Shown here in pieces: positions 14,483 through 14,900 of a stretch of DNA of 14,900 bases. Position numbers and translations under genes: made by a program. The stretch is taken from the NCBI GenBank assembly GCA_003446975.1, contig DMAP01000408.1:1-14900 (forward strand), given 5' to 3'. Below the pieces are notes generated by a model, which did not search any database, was not told where the DNA came from, and saw nothing but the letters and a program-made list of their open reading frames with translations. Origin of the DNA: Clostridiales bacterium (GTDB taxonomy: Bacteria; Bacillota; Clostridia; Tissierellales; Dethiosulfatibacteraceae). Position 1 is the stretch's first letter, and every line of letters starts with the position of its first letter.

Positions 14483-14900
14483 ATGGACTTAGATAAGATT
14501 ACCAAAGAAATCATGATTGATGAAGGAACGATTATTGCAAAAGTAAAGGAACTGGGCAGACAAATTACATCTGATTATGCGGGCAAGGATGTATTGTTAG
14601 TGTGCGTTTTGAATGGTGCTGCCATGTTCATGTCAGATCTTATGAAAGAGATTAAGCTTCCGTTGGAGATTGATTTTATGGCCGTCTCAAGCTATGGATC
14701 ATCCACCAAGTCTTCCGGTGTTGTCAAGATTATTAAAGACCTGGATAAGACAGTCGAGGGTAAACACATAATTATAGTGGAGGATATTATTGATTCAGGA
14801 CTGACCTTATCCTACATGCTTGAGAACCTTAAATCGAGAGGGCCTGAAAGCATTGAAATCTGTACGCTTTTAAGTAAGCCATCTGGCCGGAAAACCCATG
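14483..14900 (+). CDS. hpt: Hypoxanthine phosphoribosyltransferase (3'-truncated by window)
   Basis: The first 139 residues of a purine-salvage enzyme that joins hypoxanthine (and usually guanine) to PRPP. ATG 14483 directly follows the tilS stop, with AGGAGG (14472-14477) five bases ahead inside tilS. Seen: pyrophosphate loop LNGAA (43-47), flexible catalytic loop SSYGSSTKSSG (69-79), and the PRPP signature IIVEDIIDSGLTL (97-109). Family length is about 180, so roughly 40 residues lie beyond the window edge. The position after tilS is the standard Firmicutes arrangement, with ftsH commonly next. Confidence 0.95.
   Translation, partial: MDLDKITKEIMIDEGTIIAKVKELGRQITSDYAGKDVLLVCVLNGAAMFMSDLMKEIKLPLEIDFMAVSSYGSSTKSSGVVKIIKDLDKTVEGKHIIIVEDIIDSGLTLSYMLENLKSRGPESIEICTLLSKPSGRKTH

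Noticed and set aside
1..14900. Search for CRISPR arrays, IS elements, att sites, tRNA or rRNA genes.
   Set aside because: No regularly spaced repeats, transposase or recombinase motifs, terminal inverted repeats or tRNA cloverleaf sequences were recognised by eye.

Overview
The window reads as an ordinary chromosomal segment of a low-GC Gram-positive anaerobe, most likely class Clostridia. The signs are a two-subunit Fe-S L-serine dehydratase, a SAM-I (S-box) riboswitch ahead of metK, an SLH-anchored wall enzyme, an MreB-family actin homologue, DivIC/FtsB, strong GGAGG ribosome sites with several TTG starts, and the tilS-hpt gene pair. Genus cannot be fixed from this sequence alone. I see no IS element, phage gene, CRISPR array, tRNA or rRNA.

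Layout. (1) Positions 1-1041, plus strand: the end of sdaAB, then sdaAA, overlapping by a few codons. (2) 1103-6185, plus: a tightly packed envelope cluster of an mreB-family gene, galU, pgcA and a secreted transglycosylase-SH3-SLH protein. Junctions overlap or are about 20 bases. PgcA and GalU make UDP-glucose for wall polymers, MreB organises wall synthesis, and the SLH protein probably trims peptidoglycan at the surface. (3) 6166-8871, minus: divIC/ftsB with its own promoter, a strong terminator, a tandem Bfd-like [2Fe-2S] protein, metK under a SAM-I riboswitch, and a small membrane protein of the Sm_multidrug_ex family. (4) 9062-14900, plus: a TtcA-type PP-loop protein, a large secreted phosphodiester glycosidase (NAGPA) protein followed closely by 5-formyl-THF cyclo-ligase, then tilS and a 3'-truncated hpt. 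The gene usually found after hpt in this group (ftsH) would lie outside the window.

The 5'-formyl-THF ligase, metK and serine dehydratase touch one-carbon and serine metabolism, but they sit in separate transcription units. Two PP-loop tRNA-modifying enzymes (TtcA-like and TilS) lie about 3.3 kb apart.

No clearly new multi-gene system is visible. The most interesting items are the SAM-riboswitch-controlled metK-tandem-Bfd pair, whose first Bfd domain has a rearranged cysteine set; the C-terminus of the NAGPA protein, which looks like a phosphoesterase domain stripped of its metal ligands; the convergent 20-base overlap of the SLH-protein and divIC genes; and divIC lying away from its customary tilS-hpt neighbourhood, read from a promoter that leaves almost no leader. 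Several gene starts are better placed than the longest reading frame suggests (sdaAA at 175, the SLT-SLH protein at 4734, divIC at 6507).
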